NCBI GenBank assembly: GCA_046074645.1
Contig: JBJTOP010000008.1
Coordinates: forward strand, 6,095-70,094
Origin: SXXK01 sp046074645
Lineage (GTDB): Bacteria > Planctomycetota > Planctomycetia > Planctomycetales > Planctomycetaceae
Reading direction: 5' to 3'
DNA length: 64,000 bases
Every line of letters begins with the position of its first letter. Position 1 is the stretch's first letter. Below the pieces are notes generated by a model, which was not told the origin of the DNA, did not search any database, and was given only the letters and a program-made list of their open reading frames with translations. Positions 1 through 8,601 of the stretch are shown one piece after another. The translations under genes and the position numbers were made by a program.

Positions 1-1
1 T

Positions 2-388
2 GACCGACGACGGTTGCTTCCGGACATTTCCTCGCTGGAGCTGTCTGAGGACCTGAATATCCGTTTGCGAGTTGAAAGGGAGTCGGAGGAGGCGGCAGTG
101 GGTGCGTGGACCCGCGTGTTCTTCGACCTTGAGAATCGGGGCGAATCTGAGTTGTCAGGGATTCAGTTGCGAGTGACGCTGGATGAGGCTCTTGAGCATC
201 CGCGATTGACTGCTGACTCGATTGATCGGTCGATTGTCGCTGATGTTGCTCGTCTGAGGCGAGGAGAGACGCGTCAGGTGGTGCTGACGGTGCGTCCGGT
301 GCGGGCCGGTTTCTTTCGCTGCACGGCTGAGGTGTTGAGTTCTGGAGTGCAGGCGAACGTGGAGAGCTTTGAGATTATCTCGCGATGA
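2..388 (+). CDS. C-terminal end of a protein with a CARDB/DUF11-like domain (partial)
   Basis: The frame is open to the left edge, so this is the 3' end of a gene that begins outside the window; the TTG at 14 is only the first possible start inside it. The visible ~128 residues look like an all-beta, immunoglobulin-like domain of the CARDB/DUF11 kind: alternating hydrophobic strands, the phrase DLENRGESELSGIQ near the middle, and a RRGETRQVVLTV strand typical of domains that place a repeated fold on long secreted or surface proteins. No catalytic motif is visible. It converges on, and overlaps by 14 bases, the minus-strand pseudouridine synthase gene. The function of the whole protein cannot be told from this fragment. 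Confidence 0.6.
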   Translation, partial: DRRRLLPDISSLELSEDLNIRLRVERESEEAAVGAWTRVFFDLENRGESELSGIQLRVTLDEALEHPRLTADSIDRSIVADVARLRRGETRQVVLTVRPVRAGFFRCTAEVLSSGVQANVESFEIISR

Positions 389-1331
389 ATTTGAGAAAGG
401 CGTTGAATTCGGGTGGCAGCGGTGACTCGAAATTGAGTGGTTGTTGTGTGCGGGGGTGAATGAATCCCAGCACTGCAGCGTGGAGAGCGAGCCGCTTTTC
501 GCGCCACGGGATTTCCTGAAGTAATTCTGGACGATAGCGAGGATCGCCGAGGACCGGATGTCCGGCTTCCGCGAGGTGGACGCGGATTTGATTTCGGCGG
601 CCGGTTTCAAGTCTGATCTGGAGTCTGGAGACGGCCGGGCAGCGAGTCGATACCGTGAATTGGGCCAGAAGTTTCCAGTGGGTGATGGCAATTTCGCCCT
701 GATTTGCGTCTCGGGTGGAGTAGCGGCTGAGATTTTTGCCGGTGGTGAGGTAGCTGCGGATGGAGCCTGAAGATTCGGGGAAGCTGCCGGCCGTGAGTGC
801 TTCGTAGCGACGGTCGGCCGTATGTTTTGAGAACTGTGCCTGCAGATGTTCGGCGGCAGCGGGAGTTTTTGCGAAGACGAGCAGCCCGGAGACACCACGA
901 TCGAGGCGGTGTACAAGTTGTGCAGCGCGGGCAGAGGAGGTGCGGCGAAGATATTCGCCGACGCGGGAGACGAGGGTGTGAGGTTCACGGCCATCGGTGG
1001 GAACGGTGAGAAGTTTTGCTTCTTTATCAACAACGATCAGATCGGGGTCTTCGAAGACAATTCGAAAACCTCGATTGAGATGCATTTCAGGTCGTTTTCG
1101 GGGCGAGTAGTTGCGGCCCTGTTCGTAGCGGACCTGAATGAGATCACCGGACCGAACTGGTCGGCCGGGCTGAATTTCCAGCTGCCCATTGATTTGCACA
1201 CAGTCGTGGTCAAAGAGCCCGGTGACGAAGCTTCGAGAACGGCCGATCAACTGCTGGACAGCGCGATCAGCGCGAGCGTTGATCAGAGGAGAGTCGGGAT
1301 GAATCTGAAGGTTACGGCATTCGATGGGCAA
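375..1331 (-). CDS. RluA-family RNA pseudouridine synthase
   Basis: Predicted to isomerise specific uridines in rRNA or tRNA to pseudouridine. An S4-like RNA-binding region lies at residues ~15-70 (RADRAVQQLIG followed by VQINGQ and GDLIQVRYE). The catalytic domain follows, with the family signature HRLDRGVSGLLVFAK; the nucleophilic Asp is residue 144. The C-terminal RRNQIRVHLAEAGHPVLGD segment is the second conserved block (GR.HQIRVHL in most members). The length of 318 residues is normal for RluC/RluD-type enzymes. The start used is a TTG with no strong ribosome-binding site, and no ATG lies before the S4 domain, so the exact start is uncertain. Target specificity cannot be assigned. The gene is alone on its strand. 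Confidence 0.9.
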   Translation of the reverse strand: MPIECRNLQIHPDSPLINARADRAVQQLIGRSRSFVTGLFDHDCVQINGQLEIQPGRPVRSGDLIQVRYEQGRNYSPRKRPEMHLNRGFRIVFEDPDLIVVDKEAKLLTVPTDGREPHTLVSRVGEYLRRTSSARAAQLVHRLDRGVSGLLVFAKTPAAAEHLQAQFSKHTADRRYEALTAGSFPESSGSIRSYLTTGKNLSRYSTRDANQGEIAITHWKLLAQFTVSTRCPAVSRLQIRLETGRRNQIRVHLAEAGHPVLGDPRYRPELLQEIPWREKRLALHAAVLGFIHPRTQQPLNFESPLPPEFNAFLKFIAR

Positions 1332-1564
1332 CGGGAACTCGCTTTCTGATTGTGAGGAGACTGCGGGTGATGAATATAGCGAGTGTGCTGGAAAAAGTGT
1401 GTGGTGGAGGCGAGTTGGAGGGTGGGGTTCAAAAAGTTGAGACGGAAAGCTTCATGCGTGATTTCCTTGAACTAAGGTGAAATTTGAAGTGGTGTTTTCC
1501 GACCCTCGACAGGATCCTGCTGCGCCCACAAGACTGCTCCAGGCGCACAACATAGGAAAACCTA

Positions 1565-2812
1565 ATGGACATAAAACGAAGCTCCGTGGGCATTCCTGCA
1601 TCTGCTCAGGGAGAAGCTGTGTTCGTTCGTGGCCATGGCCTGCGGGGCATCATGCGTGAAAAACCATGGTCAGAGGATGCATGTGACGAGCCTTCAGACG
1701 TGGGTCCCGCGGTGTGCTGGCGTCAGATTGACTGTTCTGCGCGAATTCTGATCGCGGCTGCTGATCCACTTGAAGCAGAGTTTTTGAGGCGGCAGTTACG
1801 CGCTGCGGGCTATCGTTTTTTTTTCACCACTTCCGACTGTCGCGGGACACTGCTGAAGATGCGTGAAGAGCATCCGGACGTCGTGCTGCTGGATGCCAGC
1901 CTGCCCGGTCACGGAAGTCTGAACTTGCTGCGTGTTGCTGGTCTGGATTCAGTGCTGCAGCACATTCCAATTCTGCTGATTTCACTCGATTCGGACGGAC
2001 AGGTTCGGCGGCAGGCGCTGGAGCTTGGCGCCAGTGACTTTCTCCGAAAGCCGCTTGATGAAGAAGAATTGTTTCCACGAGTACGAAATGCAATTGTTGT
2101 GCGGCGTCATTACCAGAGGGAGATGGCCGAGGCGCTGCGGATGGAGCAGCAAAGCGAAGAGCTGGAGTTCACTCGCAGGCAGTTAATTCTGTGCCTTGCG
2201 CGGGCTGCGGAACACCGCGATCAGCATACAGGAAACCATGTCATTCGTGTCGGTCGTTATGCGATGATGATTGCCAGACAGATGGGCTACCCGTCAGACC
2301 GTCTCGATCTTCTGGAGCAGGCTGCACAGCTGCATGATGTCGGAAAGATTGGTATTCCTGATGCGATTCTGTTCAAGCCGGGACGACTGGCGGAAGATGA
2401 ATACGAACTGATGAAGAAGCACTGTACGCTCGGCCGGCAGATCATCGATCCAGCGGGAAGTCGGGCTTTGAATTACGATGGCACCCCCAGCTCATCCCCT
2501 CTCCTGTTTCTGGCTGCAACAATCGCTCATTCCCACCATGAACGCTGGGACGGCACTGGATATCCACTGGGGCTTAGCCGTACCGATATTCCACTGGAAG
2601 GTCGCATCGTCGCCGTTGCTGATGTCTTTGATGCTCTGGCAAGTCGTCGTCCGTACAAGGAACCCTTCTCTCGCGAAGCCTGTCTTGAAATTATCAGTCA
2701 GGGGCGTGGCACACAGTTTGACCCTGATGTCGTCGATGCATTCATGGCCTGTCTGGAGCCGATCGAGCAGGTGCAGCGGGCGCTGATGGACGTGGATGGA
2801 CATGCGGTCTGA
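1565..2812 (+). CDS. Response regulator with HD-GYP output domain
   Basis: Two-component output protein predicted to hydrolyse cyclic-di-GMP. The receiver domain spans ~residues 59-175, with phosphoacceptor Asp110 in VVLLD, Lys162 in the RKP loop, and one acidic residue (Asp67) where a pair is usual. A short helical linker leads to an HD-GYP domain (~205-400) with the metal-binding HD at 257-258 (QLHDVGKIGIPD) and HHERWDGTGYP at 324-334, so both HD and GYP signatures are intact. The first ~57 residues have no recognised domain. The ATG at 1565 has AGGAAA about 6 bases upstream and is the preferred start. No histidine kinase is adjacent; its partner must be elsewhere. A 233-base region upstream holds no gene. 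Confidence 0.92.
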   Translation: MDIKRSSVGIPASAQGEAVFVRGHGLRGIMREKPWSEDACDEPSDVGPAVCWRQIDCSARILIAAADPLEAEFLRRQLRAAGYRFFFTTSDCRGTLLKMREEHPDVVLLDASLPGHGSLNLLRVAGLDSVLQHIPILLISLDSDGQVRRQALELGASDFLRKPLDEEELFPRVRNAIVVRRHYQREMAEALRMEQQSEELEFTRRQLILCLARAAEHRDQHTGNHVIRVGRYAMMIARQMGYPSDRLDLLEQAAQLHDVGKIGIPDAILFKPGRLAEDEYELMKKHCTLGRQIIDPAGSRALNYDGTPSSSPLLFLAATIAHSHHERWDGTGYPLGLSRTDIPLEGRIVAVADVFDALASRRPYKEPFSREACLEIISQGRGTQFDPDVVDAFMACLEPIEQVQRALMDVDGHAV

Positions 2813-2936
2813 GCGGTCCAGAGGTGTTTGCGGGATTCCTCTTCGCGGAAATGCCGAGTAACAGACTCGCCCCAGTCGCTTCGGCACGCGAAAATCAAGT
2901 CCATCAATTCAGGCAGGTTCAGCACTGGGGTCGTTG

Positions 2937-3788
2937 ATGTCCGGACGCTATGGTCTCTCACTTGCTCATATTCTGCACCCGACGGATTTCAGTGCCGGGA
3001 GTGACATCGCTTTCGCACACGCACTCCGCCTCGCCTGTGAAACGCACGGTTCGCTGGGCATCCTGCATGTGGAACGCAGTCCCGGACCGCCCGACTGGGA
3101 TCAGTACCCGCCCGTTCGAGACACATTGACTCGCTGGAATCAACTTCCCCGTGGTGCATTGCGTTCTGAAGTCGCAGACCTTGGTGTTCGTATTTCCAAA
3201 TCTTCCGTAACCTCTGATGACCCTGTCGCTGGTGTGCTTGAGTTTCTCGAACGTCACCCGGCAGATCTGCTGGTCATGTCCACTCAACGGCGGCACGGTC
3301 TCGATCGCTGGCTCCACAAAACCACCGCGGGACAGATCAGCAGTCGTGCCGGAGGTGCCGCGCTTTTTATTCCCGGGGATTCTCCTGGTTTTGTCGACAG
3401 CGAAACCGGTATCTGCTCACTTCATCGAATCCTCTGCCCGATCGACCACGAGCCGGATCCGGCAGCAGCCGTTGAGACGGTCAGCGATCTCGTGAGAGCC
3501 CTGCACCCCGGCTCCTGCCGAATCCAGCTGCTGCACGTCGGTGAACCATCCTCCGCTCCTAAGCTGCGTCTCCCGCGGCATGAGTCGATTCTTTATCACT
3601 GGACGTTTGCGACAGGACCTGCGGCCAGCGCCATCATTGCCGAGGCCCAGGCTCAGTCGGCCGACCTGATCGCCATGACGACCGCCGGTCGCCATGGCTT
3701 CCTTGATGCCCTCCGCGGATCCACCACAGAACAGGTACTTGAGCAGGCCCCCTGCCCGGTGCTCGCAGTGCACGCATGGATCGACTAA
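2937..3788 (+). CDS. Universal stress protein with two tandem USP domains
   Basis: Two UspA-type domains are fused, residues ~10-145 and ~162-283, the common planctomycete arrangement. Each starts with a strand and turn of the family type (ILHPTDFSAGSDIAFAHAL and ILCPIDHEPDPAAAVETV). Only the second domain keeps most of the ATP-loop signature G-x2-G-x9-G-S: it reads TTAG, nine residues, then GS, so the first glycine is a threonine. The first domain lacks it (STQRRHGLDRWLHKT), suggesting that at most one nucleotide-binding site remains. The ATG at 2937 is chosen over a TTG immediately before it. Role inferred from family: cytoplasmic stress or redox adaptation. It converges on the membrane protein gene ending at 3801. 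Confidence 0.88.
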   Translation: MSGRYGLSLAHILHPTDFSAGSDIAFAHALRLACETHGSLGILHVERSPGPPDWDQYPPVRDTLTRWNQLPRGALRSEVADLGVRISKSSVTSDDPVAGVLEFLERHPADLLVMSTQRRHGLDRWLHKTTAGQISSRAGGAALFIPGDSPGFVDSETGICSLHRILCPIDHEPDPAAAVETVSDLVRALHPGSCRIQLLHVGEPSSAPKLRLPRHESILYHWTFATGPAASAIIAEAQAQSADLIAMTTAGRHGFLDALRGSTTEQVLEQAPCPVLAVHAWID

Positions 3789-3800
3789 GGAACGCCCACT

Positions 3801-4298
3801 CTAAGTTTTTTCCGCCTGCTGCTCGCCTGCCGTCGAGAAAAACTCAATCGACAGCGGGTAAGGCCACAAACGCCCCTCCGATGCGCGCACGGCACCGATG
3901 ACCGGGAAGATCACGGAGACTGCAGCAAGTAACCAAAGCATGGGAATGCCGATGAGCAGAAAAGTGAGAAAAAAACTGATCAGAGAGTAAACCATCTCTG
4001 AAAGCAGCCAGTTCACAACGACACGGCCGTGTCGGTCGGCCATCTGCGACTTTTCCCGGCTGATCAACCACATCACCACAGCTGTGAACACGCCAAGGCC
4101 ACCCATCCACCAGACCATCGCGGCCATGTGCATCACCGTGCACCAAACCTTCGGACTGACACCATAAATCTCGTCAGCCATCCCGGAAACTGGACCTGCA
4201 GAATCCAGCACCTTCTTCTTGGCTGCCTCAAATTCGTCCGCCGTCAGCGCACCCTCGCGATGCAGTTCTGTCAGTCGCTCCAGCTCGTTTGAAATCAT
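3801..4298 (-). CDS. SHOCT-domain plus DUF4870/Tic20-like membrane protein
   Basis: Residues ~2-33 form a short helical SHOCT-type module (ERLTELHREGALTADEFEAAK), often found at protein ends and thought to mediate oligomerisation. The remainder is a three-helix membrane region of the DUF4870/Tic20-like type: a helix after WCTVMHMAAMVWWMGG, a loop with HGRVVVNWLLSEMVYS, and a final hydrophobic pair ending before WPYPLSIEFF. The ATG at 4298 is preferred because GAGGGA lies ~8 bases upstream; a GTG ten codons earlier is possible. The gene follows the large glutamine-rich protein on the same strand with a 62-base gap and may be cotranscribed with it. Precise function is unknown. Confidence 0.8.
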   Translation of the reverse strand: MISNELERLTELHREGALTADEFEAAKKKVLDSAGPVSGMADEIYGVSPKVWCTVMHMAAMVWWMGGLGVFTAVVMWLISREKSQMADRHGRVVVNWLLSEMVYSLISFFLTFLLIGIPMLWLLAAVSVIFPVIGAVRASEGRLWPYPLSIEFFSTAGEQQAEKT

Positions 4299-4360
4299 CG
4301 GTGATCCCTCTGCCAGTCCCTGGTGCACATGAGGATTTGGAAACTCAATGCTCAGGTCAG

Positions 4361-7300
4361 CTATGGTCGCTGACCACCTGACCCGGAATCCGGCGCTTTG
4401 TCCTTCGTGCGTTCCTGACCAAGTAATTCATAGTACCTTTGTACCAGTCCATCGAATTCCTCCGGTACCGGCTCACGGTCAATTGGAACCATTGCCCTGT
4501 TTGACTCCCGCTTGCGCAATTCCTCCGCCAGTCTCTGCTCAAGCTGCTGCATTTCATTCAGTAACTGTGAACGTACCAGATTCCACTGGGGTTCAGTGCC
4601 GTGCCGACGAAATTCTGCGCGGATCGCACGAGCACGATCACGAACCTGAGCAACGCGATTGCGCAAATCCGGATCTTCAAGCATTTCTTCGACATCCCGC
4701 AACTGATCAGACCACTCTGAAAATTCGTTTCCTGTGAGTGGTCGACCGGGAGCGTTGCCGGCCGCGCGCCGACCACCTTCTCGACCACCTTCTCGAAGCA
4801 GTGAGCTGCTTTGACCGGATTGCTGATCCTGCTGCGGTTGCCCCGATCGCTGTTCCTGCTGCTCGCCAGTTTGCTGCCCCTGCTGTTCGCCGCTTTGCCG
4901 GCCGTCCTGTGGTCCGGCTGACGCAGTTGATCGTGGTCCGGATCGCTCAGAGCGTTGCTGATCGGGCTGGTCACCGGGCTGTTGGCCGGGCTGCTGACCA
5001 GATTGTTGACCAGATTGTTGCTTTGATTGTTGGCCAGATTGCTGACCAGATTGTTGGCCAGATTGTTGACCGGGTTGTTGACCGGGTTGTTGACCAGATT
5101 GCTGCCCGGGTTGCTGCGTTGTTTCTCTGGCCGGTTGTTCACCCGCACGTTGGGACGACTGCTGTCCCGGCTGCTCGCCCTGTTGTCCATTTGACTGAGT
5201 TTCATTTGGAGTGTTTCCCTGGCGAGTCTGTTCAGGAGCCGACTGTTGTTTGGTCTGTTCTCCCTGCTGTCGCTGTTCGGCGTCCTGCACTTCCTGTTCG
5301 AGCTGTTCTGAAGCCTGCTGAAGTCGCGCCTGTGCGCGGCGGAGGGATTCGGCTTCGCTTCCGAGCACTGCATCAGCGGCCTGTTCGATGCCCTGCTGCA
5401 GCTGCTGGAGCCCATTGCGTGCGATTTGGTCAGCTTCCTGAGTTTGCGGCCAGAGGCCGCGTTCGGCGAGCATTTCTGCGGCTTCGAGAGCTTCCTGGGG
5501 TTTTTGTTCGCGGACTTCCCTGAGGGTATTGTAGAGACGTTCCGACAGCAGTGGCTCACTTTGTTCTGCCTGTTCGATGAGTTGTCTGGACTGATCAAGA
5601 ACCTGGCTGAGTCGATCCTGTTGTTGCTGAAGTTCCTGAGAGATGCCTTCGCGATTGCGTTCTGAGCGTAGTGAGGGGGCAGTGGCGGGTGATTCGGAGG
5701 GCTTTTCGCCGGAGATTTGTCGAGAGAGTTCCTGTTGTTTTTCGTTGAGATCTCGGGCCTGCTGTCGGAGGTTTCGCACGGCTTCGTCGAAGCGGGAGGA
5801 GGTGGAGTTGCGGAAATCTTCGCGGAGGTTTTCGAACTGGCGTTCGGCTCGGGTACCTTCGGCGATGGCTTCAGAGAGTCGGCCTTCATCCATTGCTTGT
5901 GAGGCCTGCTGAACATTGTTGCGTGCCTCCTGCATTTGCTGCTGGAGCTGTTGCTGATCTTCGCGATTGCGTGGCTGCTGGTTTTGTTGGGAGCTGGATT
6001 GCTGCATTCGTTCGTTGAGTTCATCGACATCACGGAGCATTTCGCGTTGTTCGTCGCGGAGTCGTTTGAGTTCGCGTTCCAGTTCTTCACGTTCCTGATC
6101 GGTGCGAGCGGCTCGAAGTTCGGATTCGAGCTGCCTGAGTCTTTCATTGACGGTTTGCTGGCGTCGGGCGAGTTCCTTAAGACGGTTGAGCACCTGAAGT
6201 TGTTCGCGTTGACTGGCGTCTGCTTCCTGCTGTTGTTGAGCCTGTCGTTCGGATTCGTAACGGTTGCGATTATTGTCAAGTTCCAGTTGCTGAAGTTGCT
6301 GTTGAGAGGCACTGTTACCGCCGCCACCACCACCGCCCTGCTGTTGTTGCTGTTGCTGTACCTGAAACTCGGCTGCGCGCATTTTCAGGAGTGCCTGCAG
6401 TGCTTTCTGTTCGGAGGGAAGTGCGGATCCGGGCTTTGTGGAGGGCTGTTTTGCGGTTGTGTCGAGGATTTCAGCGGCGGCCTGCATATCGGTGCGTGCA
6501 CGTTCTGCGAGAGCGGCAATTTGCGGTGTTTGGGGAGCTTCTTCGAGAGCCTGCTGGAGTTGTTCGATGGCTTGTCGCTGAGACTGAGCGATCGCTGCAG
6601 CGTCCTCAGGTAATGTACCGGAGGCGCGGCGGGCAGATTCATCACGAGCAACATTCCATGTTGCGGAGATGATTTCTTTCTGCAGGTTGAGCACTCCATC
6701 GACGGCGCTGCCCTGTTGCTGCTGTTGTTGCTGCTGTTGCTGTTGTTGTTGTTGCTGTCCCTGCTGTTGACCTTCACGAAAGATCTCTTCGAAGCGGCGT
6801 ACTTCAGCGAAGAGCAGATCTCCGGAGGTTCGACGCTGGGAACCATCGGCAGCTTGATCGTCGGCCCAGAATGAATACACAACGACGTCATCGGGCGCTG
6901 CGTTGGCGGCTTCGAGATCGAGTCGATGAGAAAAGTCTGCTGTAAGCGGAGCTGGAGTTTCGGCAGCGGTGGTGGCGGGGGCGACGTTGGGTGCTGTTGT
7001 GCGGAGCGACAGCTGTTGCGACGGCCCGCCGGAAATGCTGTATTCGATGCCGTAATCGAGGAGTCCAAAGTCGTCCGAAGCCTGCGCCTGAACTTGAAAT
7101 TCCTGCAGCGGGGAGACGCTGGTATCTTTACCGGGGAACAGAGCTTTGACGACCGCTGGCTGGTTTTGAGTGACGCGAATCGACACCTGCGTTTCGTCTG
7201 CAGGTGTGCGTCCTTCGGCATCTTTCAGATGCAGCTGCAGTGTGACGCTGCTGACGGCAGTAAGAGCTGTTTCGACGATGGAAGCATCAGCGGGGGACGG

Positions 7301-8368
7301 CAGCGGAATGAGAGGTGGCCCGGATTCGGAACGCAGCTGGACCTCGGGTACGGGTTTGTTGAGTCGGAATCTGAGCAGGACGTGGGAGCCTTCGGCGACG
7401 GTCATTCGCAGCACGTCTTCGTACGATTCCTGTTCACGCCCCGACCATGTTGGTGGAGTGACGATGGCGTCAAGCTGGAGCAGCCGCGGACGTTCATAGG
7501 TGCGAATTGTAAAATCACGAGAAGCAGTTCCGGTGGCCGAGTGACCTGGCTGCAAATAGCGGACTCGATAAACACCGGGCTGACCAATCTGTTCCATACG
7601 GGCCGCAAACACTCCGGCATCGACGGTCTCGGACATGGCGAGTTCGCGGTTCTGACCATCGGCGCCGGTGAACTCCAGCACTGCGCGGTCCGGCGATGTG
7701 CCGGGGAACCGCGCGACGACAGTGAGGGCTGTACCGAGTTCCAGTTCGGTATCACCGGGCTCGACGACGAGATCAGCGATTTCCGGGGCGGCGGGATTTT
7801 CGGAGCGGTTGTCGCGGGAAGTCTCAGCGGTGCGAATCCATGATTTTCCGTATCGGCCAGCAGCCATCACGCTGGCAACCATCAGCAGGAATGAGCAGGT
7901 GCTGATGACTGTCCAGAGGAAAACCTGGCGACGAGGAACGATTCGCGACCAGTCTCGCCCCCGTACCAGCAATTCGGCATCTTCAACGGCCATTTGTGAG
8001 AGCACAGTGGTTTGGAGTTGAGGCTGACTGAGAACCTGTACGGCGGTGAGCACTGCATCATTGAGCCCCGGATCCTGTCGTTCGACGAGACGGGCGGTTT
8101 CTGTAATTGAGGGGGTTTGAGTGAGTGCGCGGGCGAGCAGGCTGCCTGCAAGAGTTGCCGTCAGGAGCACGATAAATTCGCTGGAAAAACCGCCGACGCT
8201 GCGTCCGAGCAGGAGTACACAGGCGATCGAGGGCACGAGGAGTGCGAGCCAGGCGAGAGCCTGCCGGCGGAGCAGTCTCAGTCGGATGATCCGTCGCATG
8301 ACAGCGGACAGTTTTATCTGCAGACTGACACCACCCATAGCCCACCGCGTTTCTGACTGTGAGATCAT
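4361..8368 (-). CDS. Large DUF4175-like membrane protein with glutamine-rich coiled coil
   Basis: About 1335 residues from the ATG at 8368 (AAGG just upstream; a start 19 codons earlier is possible). Three hydrophobic helices occur at ~37-55, ~64-81 and ~148-170. They are followed by a beta-rich extracytoplasmic part (~200-500, with strands such as VVEPGDTELELGTALTVVARFP), then a run of 15 consecutive Gln (codons at 6713-6757), and ~750 residues of Gln/Glu/Arg coiled coil. A GQQP/GQQS tetrapeptide repeat is coded at about 4971-5118. The general plan resembles large DUF4175-type proteins seen in planctomycetes. A second protein of similar layout is at 38714. Function unknown; a structural envelope role is a guess from the coiled coil and membrane anchor. 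Confidence 0.85.
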   Translation of the reverse strand: MISQSETRWAMGGVSLQIKLSAVMRRIIRLRLLRRQALAWLALLVPSIACVLLLGRSVGGFSSEFIVLLTATLAGSLLARALTQTPSITETARLVERQDPGLNDAVLTAVQVLSQPQLQTTVLSQMAVEDAELLVRGRDWSRIVPRRQVFLWTVISTCSFLLMVASVMAAGRYGKSWIRTAETSRDNRSENPAAPEIADLVVEPGDTELELGTALTVVARFPGTSPDRAVLEFTGADGQNRELAMSETVDAGVFAARMEQIGQPGVYRVRYLQPGHSATGTASRDFTIRTYERPRLLQLDAIVTPPTWSGREQESYEDVLRMTVAEGSHVLLRFRLNKPVPEVQLRSESGPPLIPLPSPADASIVETALTAVSSVTLQLHLKDAEGRTPADETQVSIRVTQNQPAVVKALFPGKDTSVSPLQEFQVQAQASDDFGLLDYGIEYSISGGPSQQLSLRTTAPNVAPATTAAETPAPLTADFSHRLDLEAANAAPDDVVVYSFWADDQAADGSQRRTSGDLLFAEVRRFEEIFREGQQQGQQQQQQQQQQQQQQQGSAVDGVLNLQKEIISATWNVARDESARRASGTLPEDAAAIAQSQRQAIEQLQQALEEAPQTPQIAALAERARTDMQAAAEILDTTAKQPSTKPGSALPSEQKALQALLKMRAAEFQVQQQQQQQGGGGGGGNSASQQQLQQLELDNNRNRYESERQAQQQQEADASQREQLQVLNRLKELARRQQTVNERLRQLESELRAARTDQEREELERELKRLRDEQREMLRDVDELNERMQQSSSQQNQQPRNREDQQQLQQQMQEARNNVQQASQAMDEGRLSEAIAEGTRAERQFENLREDFRNSTSSRFDEAVRNLRQQARDLNEKQQELSRQISGEKPSESPATAPSLRSERNREGISQELQQQQDRLSQVLDQSRQLIEQAEQSEPLLSERLYNTLREVREQKPQEALEAAEMLAERGLWPQTQEADQIARNGLQQLQQGIEQAADAVLGSEAESLRRAQARLQQASEQLEQEVQDAEQRQQGEQTKQQSAPEQTRQGNTPNETQSNGQQGEQPGQQSSQRAGEQPARETTQQPGQQSGQQPGQQPGQQSGQQSGQQSGQQSKQQSGQQSGQQPGQQPGDQPDQQRSERSGPRSTASAGPQDGRQSGEQQGQQTGEQQEQRSGQPQQDQQSGQSSSLLREGGREGGRRAAGNAPGRPLTGNEFSEWSDQLRDVEEMLEDPDLRNRVAQVRDRARAIRAEFRRHGTEPQWNLVRSQLLNEMQQLEQRLAEELRKRESNRAMVPIDREPVPEEFDGLVQRYYELLGQERTKDKAPDSGSGGQRP
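4971..5118 (-). repeat. Coding tandem 12-bp repeats giving GQQP/GQQS tetrapeptides
   Basis: Within the large coiled-coil gene, about twelve degenerate 12-bp units encode Gly-Gln-Gln followed by Pro or Ser, with one Lys replacing Gly. Units differ by a few bases, so the array is older than a fresh slippage event, but pairs of units are identical. Confidence 0.85.
6713..6757 (-). repeat. Trinucleotide repeat encoding 15 consecutive glutamines
   Basis: On the + strand the stretch is a mixture of CTG and TTG triplets, read on the minus strand as CAG and CAA. The mixed codons should limit slippage. It separates the beta-rich part from the coiled coil of the large membrane protein. Confidence 0.9.
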
Positions 8369-8507
8369 GACCTTGCTCCAGCACTTCTGTATTGTCCCTC
8401 TCCACGCGGGTAAAAAGCAAGCCATTCAGGAGAAAAGCGGAGTTTCAGGGCTGGAAATCGGTTCGTGGCCGGACCGGTGAGCGGCGTGGTTTCAGCGAGA
8501 TTTCATC

Positions 8508-8555
8508 TTGACCGATTTCCCTGAAAACCGGTAGATTCTGCCAGTGTTTTCAGGG
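8508..8555 (+). promoter_or_regulatory. Candidate promoter with an overlapping inverted repeat
   Basis: TTGACC at 8508-8513 and TAGATT at 8532-8537 are separated by 18 bases, a good match to a sigma70-type promoter, and lie ahead of the lipoprotein hydrolase gene. A perfect 10-bp inverted repeat, CCCTGAAAAC (8519-8528) and GTTTTCAGGG (8546-8555), straddles the -10 box, as an operator or a 5' leader hairpin would. No experimental support; planctomycete promoters are often atypical. Confidence 0.4.
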
Positions 8556-8601
8556 AGGCTCAGGATTGGCCGGGAGAGGATGCCCGGGGGTTGTTTTCGG
8601 T

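Noticed and set aside
4558..6333. 591-codon open frame inside the large coiled-coil gene, same strand, other frame
   Set aside because: Its composition (Ser/Asn/Pro/Lys) is what a shifted reading of CAG/CAA-rich DNA gives; the real frame has membrane helices and heptads.
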